Origin: Bordetella bronchialis
Lineage (GTDB): Bacteria; Pseudomonadota; Gammaproteobacteria; Burkholderiales; Burkholderiaceae_B
Length of the DNA stretch: 64,000 bases
Direction of reading: 5' to 3'
NCBI RefSeq assembly: GCF_001676705.1
Contig: NZ_CP016170.1
Coordinates: 5,394,001 to 5,458,000, forward strand
Shown: positions 27,883 to 36,789 of the stretch, piece after piece
Position numbering within the stretch: the first letter of the stretch is position 1
Layout: each line of letters opens with the position of its first letter
Program-made: the position numbers and the translations under genes
Notes under the pieces: model-generated
Seen by the model: only the letters and a program-made list of their open reading frames with translations
The model's database searches: none
Told to the model about the DNA's origin: nothing

Positions 27883-30468
27883 ATGACGCATATCTCATCC
27901 GCCCAAGCCAAGAGCGACCACAACTACAGTCCCGCCACGCCACCGCCCATGGGCAAGCTCAGGGACCGGTCCTTCGAGGCCGGAACCGTCGGCGGCGGCA
28001 ATCGCGCCTGCAACAAGGCGCCCAAGCCGCGTCCCGCCGAACGCAAGCTGGTACTGGTCCAAGGCGTGTACAAGGCGCCCGACAGCCCGCGCCGTACGGC
28101 CGGATCGGTCTCCAGCGCGCCGGATTCCGGCGTGCATGGCGGATCCCAGGAAAGCGTGTCCGCCATGTCCGCCTCTTCCGCTTCCTCCGCCTCGCCCACC
28201 TCATCCACCTCGCCCACCTCATCCGCTTTATCCGCTTCCTCCGCTTCCTCCGCCGTGTCGACCGCGTCCGGCTCGCCGGCCGGCAGTGCCGACGCCGCGC
28301 TCGACAGCCCGACCGCTTCCTTTCCTGGCGGCTCCCTGGTGCCGTCTTCGCCCACCAGCACGTCCTCCATGCGCCTGGACAGTCCCGGGGCGCCCAGGCC
28401 TTTCGTGCTTGTCCGGGGGACGAACCCGTTCGACGACTCATCTTCCCTGTACCCGGACGAAGAAGCCGCGCCGTCCTCTTCGCACGGCGTGGCCGAGTCA
28501 ACCATCACGGACACCCCTCGCGCCCCCGCCACGGCGCCCGCCAAGCCCCCTCGTGCCGAACCGGGCGCACAGCCGGGCGCTTATGCCGCGCATACAGACG
28601 GATTCGCTCCTCGCGCCTTCAGGGCGCCGCCGGCCGCGGTGATCACGCGCCCGGAACAGCACCCCGATGTCGGCGCCGCCCTCGATGCACTCAAACACGC
28701 CCTGGACGCGGCCGCGGCCCAGGCGCCGACCGCGGCATCGGCGCCACGCACGCCACGGTTCACCGGGGCGGCGGTCCTGCGCAAAATCGCTCGCGCGCAA
28801 CAGCGGTCTCCGGACGCGCTGCACCACCGGGCGCTGGATTTCTACAAGGCGGCGACCGCGCTATCCATCAGGCAGGACAAGACCGCCGTGCGGCAAGCGG
28901 CGGTCACATTGGCCGCGCTGTCGCAGCGCGCCACGGCGGAAGGCTATGCCGCCGTGGACCAGCACTTCTTCAAGCGCATCCTGACCCCCTTGCTGCACAG
29001 CCTGCCCTTGTCCACCCTGGGCGACCTGGCCCACCTGAACGACCGCGACGACGAAACCGGCAAGCAGATCCTGCGGCAAGCCGGGAAACTGCTGGGCGCC
29101 GGTCAACGGCGCCGCACCGCCAAGGCGGAACACGCTGCCCGGGAACACGCGGTCGCATCGGTCCTGCTGGGCGTGCTGGCCGAGACCTCGCGCGAACAGC
29201 TGCGCGCCGCGTCCGGGGACCGGCCCGCTTCCGCGGCGCTGGAAGCCGCGCGCAACGGGCAGTTCCAGCAGCTGGACGCCGCATTGCGCGAGATGTGCCA
29301 CGGCGACCAGTTGATCGGCGATATGGAGCGATCCCGCGCAAGCCGCCTGGCGGACATGATCGGTCGCCTGGGCTGGCCCCAGCAAGAAGCCATGGCCACG
29401 ATGGCCGGCGCCCTGGACCGCCGCGACGCCACGACGGACACCTTCGACGAATTCATGGAAATCCGTATCGCCGACTTCGAGCCCGATAAGGCCGTGCGCG
29501 ACCAGATGATCCGCTTCGTGCAGGATTTGCGCGCGGCCTGCCGCACGGTATCCCGGCGCGACGCCCCCGTCGACACGGACACGCGCCGGCAGCCGGCCAA
29601 CGCGGGCGCGGGTATAAGCGTGGCCAACCCGCCTGCCTTGCACCAGCCTGCCTTGCACCAGCCCGCGCTGGCGGTCGCGCCCGGCGCCTATCCACCGGTC
29701 ATTACGCCCGGCAAGACGCTGGGCACGTCGTTCCGCGAATTCCGGGCCAGCATCGCCGCCAGGTTCCGTCGCACACCCACCACGCAGGAAGCCGCCAAGG
29801 CGCAGATCAAGCAGGCCGTACTCGCCCTGATCGCCGGCGATCGCCTTGGCAGCGACCAGTTGAGCGCACTGCAACCCGCGGCCCGGCAGGACGGCATACG
29901 TCCGGGCGCACAGGCGGGCAGACAGCCAGTCCGGAAACCCGCGCCGCCCGCGAGCGCTTCCTTGCAGCGGCAGCTGATACGGGATCGCCTGCTCAAGCTC
30001 GATCCGGGGCACCTGGCCCAGCTTGACGTCAACCTGGCCCAAGCGCGCGGCCAACTGCGTGCCGCGGCACAGCCGGACGCCACCCTGGAAGCCTTCTACG
30101 ACATGGTGCAGGGCCAGTTGGAAAGGGAAGCTGGCATCCGCCGGGGCGCGGCGGCCCTGGGCCAGGTCGTCGCGGCGCTGTCCCGCACCGACAAACCGGA
30201 AAAACTGCTGGATGCGCTCGATGTCCTGGCCGATGCGCAATGCCAGGCGCTGGCGCACCAAAGCGAACAGGACTTCTACGAAGACGCCCTGGACCGCCTG
30301 GGCGAACCGACCCGCGCCGCGGCGTGCAAGCGCCTGCGGGGACGCGACGACGTTCAACGCCACATGCGCGGCATCGCGGACGTCCTCAGCTACGCGCCAC
30401 CGGCCTGGCTGCAGTTCCGCCAGACCCAGCTTCGGCTGCTATGGCGCGCCGCGCACCGGCAGGCATAG
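27883..30468 (+). CDS. large protein of unknown family with effector-like features
   Basis: 861 residues from the ATG at 27883; I do not recognise a family. The N-terminal 260 residues are polar and disordered: a Ser-rich opening (MTHISSAQAKSDHNYS), a Ser/Ala/Thr run at about 91-130 coded by short tandem DNA repeats, and two related motifs, KLVLVQG (55-61) and FVLVRG (174-179). The second leads into NPFDD (181-185), an EH-domain-type NPF motif. From 260 to the end it is Ala/Arg-rich and helical, with a PALHQ repeat near 585-595. There is no signal peptide or membrane segment. A secreted effector is an inference only; no secretion locus is in the window. Confidence 0.7.
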   Translation: MTHISSAQAKSDHNYSPATPPPMGKLRDRSFEAGTVGGGNRACNKAPKPRPAERKLVLVQGVYKAPDSPRRTAGSVSSAPDSGVHGGSQESVSAMSASSASSASPTSSTSPTSSALSASSASSAVSTASGSPAGSADAALDSPTASFPGGSLVPSSPTSTSSMRLDSPGAPRPFVLVRGTNPFDDSSSLYPDEEAAPSSSHGVAESTITDTPRAPATAPAKPPRAEPGAQPGAYAAHTDGFAPRAFRAPPAAVITRPEQHPDVGAALDALKHALDAAAAQAPTAASAPRTPRFTGAAVLRKIARAQQRSPDALHHRALDFYKAATALSIRQDKTAVRQAAVTLAALSQRATAEGYAAVDQHFFKRILTPLLHSLPLSTLGDLAHLNDRDDETGKQILRQAGKLLGAGQRRRTAKAEHAAREHAVASVLLGVLAETSREQLRAASGDRPASAALEAARNGQFQQLDAALREMCHGDQLIGDMERSRASRLADMIGRLGWPQQEAMATMAGALDRRDATTDTFDEFMEIRIADFEPDKAVRDQMIRFVQDLRAACRTVSRRDAPVDTDTRRQPANAGAGISVANPPALHQPALHQPALAVAPGAYPPVITPGKTLGTSFREFRASIAARFRRTPTTQEAAKAQIKQAVLALIAGDRLGSDQLSALQPAARQDGIRPGAQAGRQPVRKPAPPASASLQRQLIRDRLLKLDPGHLAQLDVNLAQARGQLRAAAQPDATLEAFYDMVQGQLEREAGIRRGAAALGQVVAALSRTDKPEKLLDALDVLADAQCQALAHQSEQDFYEDALDRLGEPTRAAACKRLRGRDDVQRHMRGIADVLSYAPPAWLQFRQTQLRLLWRAAHRQA
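28160..28255 (+). repeat. short tandem repeats coding Ser/Ala/Thr-rich tract
   Basis: Imperfect units of TCCGCTTCC type and an 18-base unit CGCCCACCTCATCCACCT that recurs with two changes. All are multiples of three and stay in frame, so copy-number change would lengthen or shorten the tract without a frameshift. Confidence 0.75.
29632..29661 (+). repeat. two tandem 15-base units (PALHQ)
   Basis: CCTGCCTTGCACCAG occurs twice back to back, followed by a third degenerate PAL. It lies in frame within the large unknown protein. Confidence 0.85.
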
Positions 30469-30563
30469 CCGGGATCCCCGGCCGTACCGGGCATACCCGC
30501 CGTACCGGCCGTACCGGCCATTCCGGGCATACCGCGCATGCCTCGCATGCCAGGCACGCGTGG

Positions 30564-31580
30564 TCAATCGGCCGGCACCGGTTGCTGGAAGGTAAAGCTG
30601 TCCGCGTACAGATGGTCCATGCTGGCGCCCAGCTGGGCAAACACCGCCTTGGCCTCGGCCACCATGGCGGGAGACCCGCATAGATAGATCGCATGTTCGG
30701 ACAGGTCTTCGTAGTCCTCCGCCACGGCGTCCTGGACGTGCCCACGCCGGCCCGTCCAGGACGAGTCGGCGCGCGATAGCACGGGCACGAACTCGAACTC
30801 GTACAGGCGGTCCTTCCAGCTCTCGATCACGTCCCGCATGTAAAGGTCGGCCTCGGTACGCATGCCCCAGTACAGTTTGACCGGCGGACAATCGGGATTG
30901 TCCAGCAGCGATTCCAGGATCGCCTTGATGGGCGCCAGCCCGGTACCGGTGGCCACCATCAGCAGCGGGCGATAGTCTTCTTCGTGATAGCAGAACGAGC
31001 CCAGCGGCGCCTCGATCTGCAGCGGCATGCCGGGCGCGGCGCACGCCAGCACGCTGTCCGTGAAGCGCCCGCCGGGAATCCGCCGGATATGGAAGTCGAT
31101 CTGCGTGCCATCAGCGCAGGGCGGCGATGCCATGGAAAAGCTCCGCACGCTACCGTCCGGCAGCAGGATGTTCATATACTGCCCGGGCCGGTATTCCGGC
31201 AGGCCACCTTGGGGCAAGGTCAGCGTCAGATGCAGGACATCGCCGCACGCCTGGCGGACCTGTGCCAAGCTTGCCGTAAGCCGCACTGGATCCGCCAGGG
31301 CGGGACCGCGCGCGGGAATGCTCAGGATCACATCGCCCACCGGCCTGGCCTGGCACGCCAGCGCATATCCCTGGGCGTGTTCCGCTTCCGTCAGCGCCAT
31401 GGGGAACTCCTCATACCTGACCGCGCCTTCCACCACCTTGACGCGGCAGGTGCCGCAGCCGCCGAACGTACACTCGTGCGGCATCGCCACGCCGGCACGC
31501 ACGGCCGCGTCCAGAATGGACTCCTCCGCTTCCACGGTGAACTGCCGCGCGGATTCCAGCAGGGTGACGCGATCAGCCAT
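30564..31580 (-). CDS. ferredoxin-fused FAD/NAD(P)H reductase (FNR type)
   Basis: 338 residues. An N-terminal plant-type [2Fe-2S] domain has C37, C42, C45 and C76 (HECTFGGCGTCRVKV), followed by an FNR FAD domain with RSFSMASPP and an NAD(P)H domain with LLMVATGTGLAPIKAILES and the terminal IYLCGSPAMV. This layout passes electrons from NAD(P)H through FAD to iron-sulphur and then an oxygenase. The ATG at 31580 has GAGGA upstream; the GlcG-like gene lies 14 bases before it. The likely client is the HDO protein and ferredoxins at 36457-38162, but it could serve another oxygenase. Confidence 0.9.
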   Translation of the reverse strand: MADRVTLLESARQFTVEAEESILDAAVRAGVAMPHECTFGGCGTCRVKVVEGAVRYEEFPMALTEAEHAQGYALACQARPVGDVILSIPARGPALADPVRLTASLAQVRQACGDVLHLTLTLPQGGLPEYRPGQYMNILLPDGSVRSFSMASPPCADGTQIDFHIRRIPGGRFTDSVLACAAPGMPLQIEAPLGSFCYHEEDYRPLLMVATGTGLAPIKAILESLLDNPDCPPVKLYWGMRTEADLYMRDVIESWKDRLYEFEFVPVLSRADSSWTGRRGHVQDAVAEDYEDLSEHAIYLCGSPAMVAEAKAVFAQLGASMDHLYADSFTFQQPVPAD

Positions 31581-31594
31581 GACGCAAGTCCTCG

Positions 31595-32074
31595 TCATTT
31601 CTTGATGTCGGCGGCGACCGTCACCTTCAAGCCCTTTTCCGCCAACAGATCCGACAGGGCCTGCAAGGCCGCCAGGCCGGCGGCGGTGTCCTGCTCGCCG
31701 TTGCCGCCGCTCAGGCCCACCCCGCCTATCACCTCGCCATTGACCACCACCGGGAACCCCCCGACGAAGACGGCGAACTTGCCGTCGAAGCTCCACTGGA
31801 TCCCGAAGGCTTCATTGCCCGGCAAGGCGGGCCCGTTGGGCGGCGTGTTGAACAGATGGGTGGATCGCTTGTGGCCGGCCGCGGTAAAGGCCTTGTTCCA
31901 GGCAATCTGCGGCCCGGTAATGCGGGCGCCATCCATGCGCTCCATGGCGATGGGATAGCCGCCGTCGTCGACAACGCAAACCGTTTCGAGCACGCCGATT
32001 TCTTGGGATCGCGCGATGGCTGCCGCCACCATCGCGCGCGCTTCTTCCAGTTCCAGCCTGTATACCTGTTTCAT
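31595..32074 (-). CDS. GlcG/HbpS family protein
   Basis: 159 residues of the GlcG/HbpS (haem-degrading/DUF336) family. Visible motifs: ARSQEIGVLETVCVVDDGG, the RMDGA turn after which the helix begins, and the C-terminal VIGGVGLSGGNGEQD typical of the fold. There is no signal peptide. Family members occur in glycolate, diol and aromatic catabolic operons, mostly with unknown roles. It lies between the aldehyde dehydrogenase (50 bases upstream) and the reductase (14 bases downstream), so it is probably part of that operon. Confidence 0.85.
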   Translation of the reverse strand: MKQVYRLELEEARAMVAAAIARSQEIGVLETVCVVDDGGYPIAMERMDGARITGPQIAWNKAFTAAGHKRSTHLFNTPPNGPALPGNEAFGIQWSFDGKFAVFVGGFPVVVNGEVIGGVGLSGGNGEQDTAAGLAALQALSDLLAEKGLKVTVAADIKK

Positions 32075-32124
32075 GCCGCAGTCCTGCCTATGGTTGGGGA
32101 TGTACGGGTGCGCCGCCGCCGGCC

Positions 32125-33621
32125 CTAGCCCGCGCGATACACCGTCTTGATCTGGGTATAGAACTCCAGCCCCACCCTGCCCGACTCGCGGAAGGTGGAC
32201 GTGCTGGATCGCTTCAGGCCGCCGAAGGGCGCGTTGATCAGATTGCCCGTGGTAGTACGGTTGATCTTGACCGTGCCCGCCTGTATATCCTTGGCGAAGC
32301 GATGTGCGTACGCCGCGTTGGTGGTGGCGATGGCGGCGGACAGGCCGTATTCCGTATCGTTGGCCTTGGCGATGGCGTCCTCGTAGCCGTCGACCTCGAT
32401 GATGGCGATGACCGGGCCGAAAATTTCTTCGCGGGCGATGCGCATGTCCTGCGTGACATCCGTGAATATGGCGGGCGTCACGTAGTAGCCTTTGGCGAAC
32501 GCGCCTTCCCGCAGGCGTTCGCCTCCGTACAGATGCGTGGCCTCGCTCTTGCCGATGGCGATATAGGACAGCACGTTGTCGAGCTGGCGCGCGGTGGCCA
32601 GCGGCCCAAGGTCGCAACCGGCCTCCAGGCCGCTGCCTATCTTCATCGTCCTGACTTTTTCGAGCAGTTTTTCCGTATAGGCGGCTTTCACGCGACGGTC
32701 CACCAGGACGCGGCTGGTTCCCGTACAAGCCTGTCCGGTCAGCGAGAACCCGCCCTTCACCGTCAGATCGACGGCCTTGTCCAGGTCGGCGTCGGCCAGG
32801 ACGATCAGCGGATTCTTGCCGCCCAGCTCCATTTGCGTCCGGGTCGTCATGCCGACCGAGCGATGGATCTGCTCCCCGGCCGCGGTGGATCCCGTAAAGG
32901 AAATCGCCCGAACCTGTGGTGCCTGCGTGATGGCCGGCCCCACGGCCGCCGCGGGACCGGTCACCAGGTTCAGCACGCCATCCGGGATGCCTGCTTCAAC
33001 CAAGGCCTGCGTCAGCCGGTATCCGCTGAGCGGCGCGTCGGACGAAGGCTTGAACACCACCGTATTGCCCATGATGAGCGCGGGAGCGATCTTGCGCGCG
33101 GGGATGGACACCGGGAAGTTCCATGGCGAGATCACGGTAACCACGCCCAGGGGCTCCAGCTGGCTGTAGACCACCATATCCGGGTCGTCATTGGGAAAGG
33201 TCTCGCCGGTGAAGGACATGCCTTCCGCCGCGTAGAAACGCAGGGTCTGCGCGGACCTCAGAATCTCGTCGCGGCTGAGCGCCAGCGCCTTGCCTTCTTC
33301 GCGCGTCAGTTCCTCGGCGAAGCGGGCCGCGTGCGCCTCCAGGTAGTCGGCCGCGCGGAACAGCACCTGGGCGCGCTTGGTAATGGGCGTGGCCTTCCAT
33401 CGCTCGAACGCCGACTGCGCCGCGGCCACGGCGGCCTGGCCGTCTTCCGCCGACGACACCGGGAAGCGGCCGACGATGTCATCGGTATTGGCCGGGTTGA
33501 TATTGGGCGCCGTCCTGCCGCTGGCACATGGCACCCACTTGCCGCCGATGTAGTTGGTGAATTCGGAATTGCTCAAGTCTTCCACGGCCTGCACCCTCGG
33601 TTGGCTGGCCGGAACGCGCAT
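32125..33621 (-). CDS. NAD(P)-dependent aldehyde dehydrogenase
   Basis: 498 residues. The catalytic cysteine lies in the segment GGFSLTGQACTGTSRVLVD, the general base in QMELGGKNPLIVLADAD, and the cofactor turn in SFTGSTAAGEQIH. The family is that of ketoglutarate-semialdehyde and related aldehyde dehydrogenases; the exact substrate is not readable. It is the first gene of a three-gene run with the GlcG-like gene and the reductase. A GTATAC site lies 31 bases before the start. A further in-frame ATG at 33648 lies within the operator region and is less likely. Confidence 0.92.
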   Translation of the reverse strand: MRVPASQPRVQAVEDLSNSEFTNYIGGKWVPCASGRTAPNINPANTDDIVGRFPVSSAEDGQAAVAAAQSAFERWKATPITKRAQVLFRAADYLEAHAARFAEELTREEGKALALSRDEILRSAQTLRFYAAEGMSFTGETFPNDDPDMVVYSQLEPLGVVTVISPWNFPVSIPARKIAPALIMGNTVVFKPSSDAPLSGYRLTQALVEAGIPDGVLNLVTGPAAAVGPAITQAPQVRAISFTGSTAAGEQIHRSVGMTTRTQMELGGKNPLIVLADADLDKAVDLTVKGGFSLTGQACTGTSRVLVDRRVKAAYTEKLLEKVRTMKIGSGLEAGCDLGPLATARQLDNVLSYIAIGKSEATHLYGGERLREGAFAKGYYVTPAIFTDVTQDMRIAREEIFGPVIAIIEVDGYEDAIAKANDTEYGLSAAIATTNAAYAHRFAKDIQAGTVKINRTTTGNLINAPFGGLKRSSTSTFRESGRVGLEFYTQIKTVYRAG

Positions 33622-33651
33622 GCAGCGATCGCCCGACCTAGATTGCACATT

Positions 33652-33657
33652 GTATAC
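33652..33657. promoter_or_regulatory. GTATAC operator A (aldehyde dehydrogenase)
   Basis: CATTGTATACTGT on the plus strand, 31 bases before the dehydrogenase start. Shares CATTGTATAC-x-GT with operator D at 38224. Proposed site for the GntR regulator at 35578. Confidence 0.55.
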
Positions 33658-33804
33658 TGTAATCCGAGATGCAGACGGTTCTTGCGCCTAGGGATTACGC
33701 GGACTCCCTCTTTGCATGTCCGCGTATGGCCCGCGGGACGAGGCGGCTGTATGGGCGCAGCCCCGCGGCGCAGGCCGAGCGCGTCGCCCGGTCCGCGCGG
33801 CCGG

Positions 33805-35340
33805 CTATTGCCAGATCAGGATGGCGCAGGCCGTGGAAACGAACAGCGCCAGCACCACGGGCAACAGCAGGGCACGCACCATATCCAGGACATGCACGCG
33901 CGCGAAGCCCGCGACCGCGATCAACGAGGACCAGGCGATGAGCGTGCCGCCGCCCGTCCACACGGCGCCCATCTGGCCCACGGCGGCCAAGGTGGCGGGG
34001 TCGATTCCTACCACGGGGCCCAGCGCGCCGGACAAGGTGCCGGTGAGCGGCAAGCCCGCGAAACCGGACCCGTCGATACCGGTCACCATGCCGACGATCA
34101 GGACGCCGAATGCCACCAGGAAATGGTTGGAGGGAATCAATTGCTGCGCGGAGGCAATGATCTCGAACAGCAGGCCCGGCGCCCGGGCCGGCTCCATGCC
34201 CAGGATCTGGGCCGCCGTATCGTGGGCGCCGATAAAAAAGAAGCCGGCGATAGGCAGCACGGAGCCCATGGCCTTGAACGCGAAGACGAAGCCGTCGGTG
34301 ATGTGGTCGGGGCAGACGTCCAGCATGCGGCGCGGCCCCTCCGCCGCCAGGGTCACGAGCATCATCAGGGCGACGGCCACGCCCCCGACCAGGGCCGCGG
34401 CGTCGCCGCCCCGCAAGGCGGGCAAGCCGGGCACGATACGGGGCAGCACCATAATGGCGATCACGCCCAGGAAGGCCAGCGGCGTGATGACCGCGAAGGC
34501 GCGCGACCACTTGATGCGGCGTGCTTGCTCCGGGGTCTCGGCGCGGCGCGGCGGCGTGCCGGGGGGCTCTTCGTAGCTGGTGCCGCGCGCGATCTCCGCC
34601 TTGTCGAAGCTGCCCTCGGATTCGATCTGCGCCAGCGTGCCGTCCTGGGCGCGCGCCTGCCACGCGCTGAGCAAGGCGGGGCTGCCAGGCACGATATGGC
34701 GGCGGATCAGGAAGTAGGTGACAAGCAGCGCGATCCCGCCGGTGATCAACGACAGCACCAGCGCCCGGTCCGCCACCGTTGCGGCGCTGACGGCCGCCCC
34801 GGCGGCCTTGGCGCTGATGCCGGGCGCCACCCCTATGACATAGTCGGAAGACAGGGCCATCCCCTGTCCGGCGATGGCGATGGCCATGGCACCCGCCAGG
34901 GGCGGCAGCCCCGCCGCGATGGCGGCCGGCAGCAGGATGGCCGAAACCAGGGGCACGGCCGGCGTGGGCCAGAAGAACAGGGAAATTACATAGGTACAGG
35001 CGGCGATGATGAAGTAGGACAGGTGCCCACCCCGCATGATGCGCCGCATCGGCTGCACCATACGCACGTCGGCCTGGATGGACTTCAAGGCGTTCAGCAA
35101 CGCGGTCATGAAGGTAATGACCAGGAATATGTTGAACAGCTCTTTTGCCGCGACGAAACTGGCCGAGAAGATGCCGATCAGGGCGCTGATGGGGCTGCCG
35201 GTAATCGCCAGCACCACCAGGAAAGTGCCGATGACGGACGGCACCACTACATTGGCGCGCAGGACCATCGTGACGATGATCGCGGCCACGCTGAGCAAAT
35301 ACACCCAATGCGATGCATTGAGCACGACGTCCGTATGCAT
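33805..35340 (-). CDS. ion-transporter-superfamily permease (probable organic-acid uptake)
   Basis: 511 residues with about 11-12 hydrophobic helices and one central polar loop (about 230-275). The general build, with re-entrant-like Pro/Gly segments such as FWPTPAVPLVSAILLPAAIAA and GMVTGIDGSGFAGLPLTGTL, places it in the ion-transporter superfamily that includes citrate, gluconate and C4-dicarboxylate carriers and Na+/H+ antiporters. I cannot pick the family with certainty. It lies between two GTATAC sites in the GntR-linked cluster, so uptake of the cluster substrate is the natural inference. Confidence 0.75.
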   Translation of the reverse strand: MHTDVVLNASHWVYLLSVAAIIVTMVLRANVVVPSVIGTFLVVLAITGSPISALIGIFSASFVAAKELFNIFLVITFMTALLNALKSIQADVRMVQPMRRIMRGGHLSYFIIAACTYVISLFFWPTPAVPLVSAILLPAAIAAGLPPLAGAMAIAIAGQGMALSSDYVIGVAPGISAKAAGAAVSAATVADRALVLSLITGGIALLVTYFLIRRHIVPGSPALLSAWQARAQDGTLAQIESEGSFDKAEIARGTSYEEPPGTPPRRAETPEQARRIKWSRAFAVITPLAFLGVIAIMVLPRIVPGLPALRGGDAAALVGGVAVALMMLVTLAAEGPRRMLDVCPDHITDGFVFAFKAMGSVLPIAGFFFIGAHDTAAQILGMEPARAPGLLFEIIASAQQLIPSNHFLVAFGVLIVGMVTGIDGSGFAGLPLTGTLSGALGPVVGIDPATLAAVGQMGAVWTGGGTLIAWSSLIAVAGFARVHVLDMVRALLLPVVLALFVSTACAILIWQ

Positions 35341-35386
35341 GGACTTCCCCTTGCCGCCGCTCGGCGGTTCATTGTCGAGATGGACG

Positions 35387-35392
35387 GTATAC
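35387..35392. promoter_or_regulatory. GTATAC operator B (permease)
   Basis: ACGGTATACTATAT, 47 bases before the permease start and in the divergent interval shared with the GntR gene. Confidence 0.5.
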
Positions 35393-35510
35393 TATATGGC
35401 ATCCAGTGCCACGCCAACGGCATTTGCCCAGCCCTAGGGAATACGATAAGCGGCGCCCGGCGCGGGCCCTCCTGACAAGGCTGGAAAAGGGCCGCCTCCT
35501 AAGGGATACC

Positions 35511-35516
35511 GTATAC
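35511..35516. promoter_or_regulatory. GTATAC operator C (gntR)
   Basis: ATACCGTATACTTTCG, 62 bases before the GntR gene start. Together with B it would allow the regulator to control itself and the divergent permease. Confidence 0.5.
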
Positions 35517-35577
35517 TTTCGGGAGCAGCCCGGCGCGGACGCGCGGCCGGCTGCGCCAGAGTGGAGTAATACAATCA

Positions 35578-36333
35578 ATGACACCGGAGATAACCGCTCG
35601 CACGGCCGCCGCCATGTCCATATCGAACCCTTCCCCACCGGCAGTAAGCTCCTACGCCGCGGCACGGCCGCTGAAGATAGGCGAGCAGCACCCGCAACTG
35701 TTCGCGGTCGTCCGCGACAAGCTCAGGGAACGCATCCTGAGCGGCGAATTCACGCCCGGCGATCGCCTGGTCGAAGGCCGCCTCTCCGATGAGATGGGGG
35801 TTTCGCGCATTCCCGTTCGGGAAGCGCTGCGCGCGCTGGCGGCCGAAGGCCTGGTCACCATCGAGCCGCGGCGCGGCGCCTCGGTGTCGGTCCTGTCGGA
35901 CGACGTGGCGAACGACATGATAGAAGTCCGCGCCACGCTGGAAGGACTGAATGCCAAGCTGGCGGCGCAGCGCCGCGACCAGGCCACGGTCGCCCGCCTG
36001 CAGGCCTTTCTGGAGGAAGGCAATACGGCGGCACGGGCGGACAGCCTGGAGCGCTTCCTGGCGCTGAACTCCGAGTTCCATGAAATGCTGGCCACTATCG
36101 CGGGCAACGTGGTGCTGACCGACCTGATGCGATCGCTGCGTGACCGCACCGCGCTGCTCTTCGCCCCCAGCAATATGCGGCGTGCCAAGCAAAACTGGGA
36201 CGAACACGCGCAAATCCTGAATGCGGTGATCGCGGGCAACGGCGACCTGGCCGCCCTGCTGGCCAGCCAGCACGTACACAACGCGGCCAAGGCCTACGTC
36301 GAAGCGCAGCACCCCAAGTCCGCCGCCGGCTGA
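35578..36333 (+). CDS. GntR family regulator, FadR/FCD subfamily
   Basis: 251 residues. The N-terminal winged helix is plain (RERILSGEFTPGDRLVEGRL, then MGVSRIPVREALRALAAEGLV). The all-helical FCD domain (about 105-245) has EVRATLEG, FHEML, DEHAQIL and HVHNA segments that carry the usual Asp/His metal ligands for binding organic acids. It is divergent from the permease gene and flanked by GTATAC sites, so it is the likely local regulator. A second ATG at 35614 is possible; the first 30 residues are variable. Confidence 0.92.
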   Translation: MTPEITARTAAAMSISNPSPPAVSSYAAARPLKIGEQHPQLFAVVRDKLRERILSGEFTPGDRLVEGRLSDEMGVSRIPVREALRALAAEGLVTIEPRRGASVSVLSDDVANDMIEVRATLEGLNAKLAAQRRDQATVARLQAFLEEGNTAARADSLERFLALNSEFHEMLATIAGNVVLTDLMRSLRDRTALLFAPSNMRRAKQNWDEHAQILNAVIAGNGDLAALLASQHVHNAAKAYVEAQHPKSAAG

Positions 36334-36456
36334 CGCTCTCACAACGCATCCACCCGCCGCCGCGCCACCGGCCCGGCGCCGTCCGCAACCATGGCGCCGC
36401 CAGCGCGCCCATCAGGACCCAAGCCGGCGTGGCCTGGGGCGGCCCTATTCCCCGGC

Positions 36457-36759
36457 TCAGGGCAGCTTGGTTCCGGGGCTTTGCCAGGACACCTTGATGT
36501 CGCCATTGACGAAGGTCTGGCAAGCCATCCGGTAGCCTTTTTCGAAGTCCTCGGGCCGCAGGTGCCGGCGTTCCTTGGGTTTGACGGCGTCGGTGTTCTC
36601 CAGGCCCTGCTCGATCAGGCACTTGCAGGTGCCGCACAGGCCGCCGCCGCATTTGAACGGAATGCCGCCTTTTTCCTTCAACGAAACCCGCAGTAGGTTG
36701 CTGTTGGGGGGCGCGGAGACCACTTTGCCGCCGTTGGTGATGAAGGTGATTTCGACCAT
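36457..36759 (-). CDS. [2Fe-2S] ferredoxin 1
   Basis: 100 residues, a plant-type ferredoxin with C37, C42, C45 and C80 (FKCGGGLCGTCKCLIEQG ... RMACQTF). Electron carrier in the cytoplasm. It is the last gene of the four-gene operon headed by the HDO protein, with 30 bases between it and the 106-residue unknown protein. It differs clearly from ferredoxin 2 of the same operon, so the two may serve different steps or different redox potentials. Confidence 0.92.
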   Translation of the reverse strand: MVEITFITNGGKVVSAPPNSNLLRVSLKEKGGIPFKCGGGLCGTCKCLIEQGLENTDAVKPKERRHLRPEDFEKGYRMACQTFVNGDIKVSWQSPGTKLP

Positions 36760-36789
36760 GATGCAGAATTCGGTAAAGGGCCGCGGCGA

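Noticed and set aside
28160..28255. Repeat tract considered as a CRISPR-like array
   Set aside because: Units are 9-18 bases without spacers and lie in frame within a coding sequence.
27924..28544. 206-codon acidic minus-strand frame opposite the effector-like gene
   Set aside because: Its acidic repeats come from reading the Ser/Ala repeat tract backwards. The plus strand has the better start and codon use.
30480..30550. Degenerate CCGTACCGG-type repeats after the large unknown gene
   Set aside because: Units vary too much in length and sequence to define a repeat family; a low-complexity gap is sufficient.
32302..35475. 1057-codon plus-strand frame across the aldehyde dehydrogenase and permease genes
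   Set aside because: The product is Gly/His/Arg-rich noise opposite two well-supported genes; the true reading is on the minus strand.
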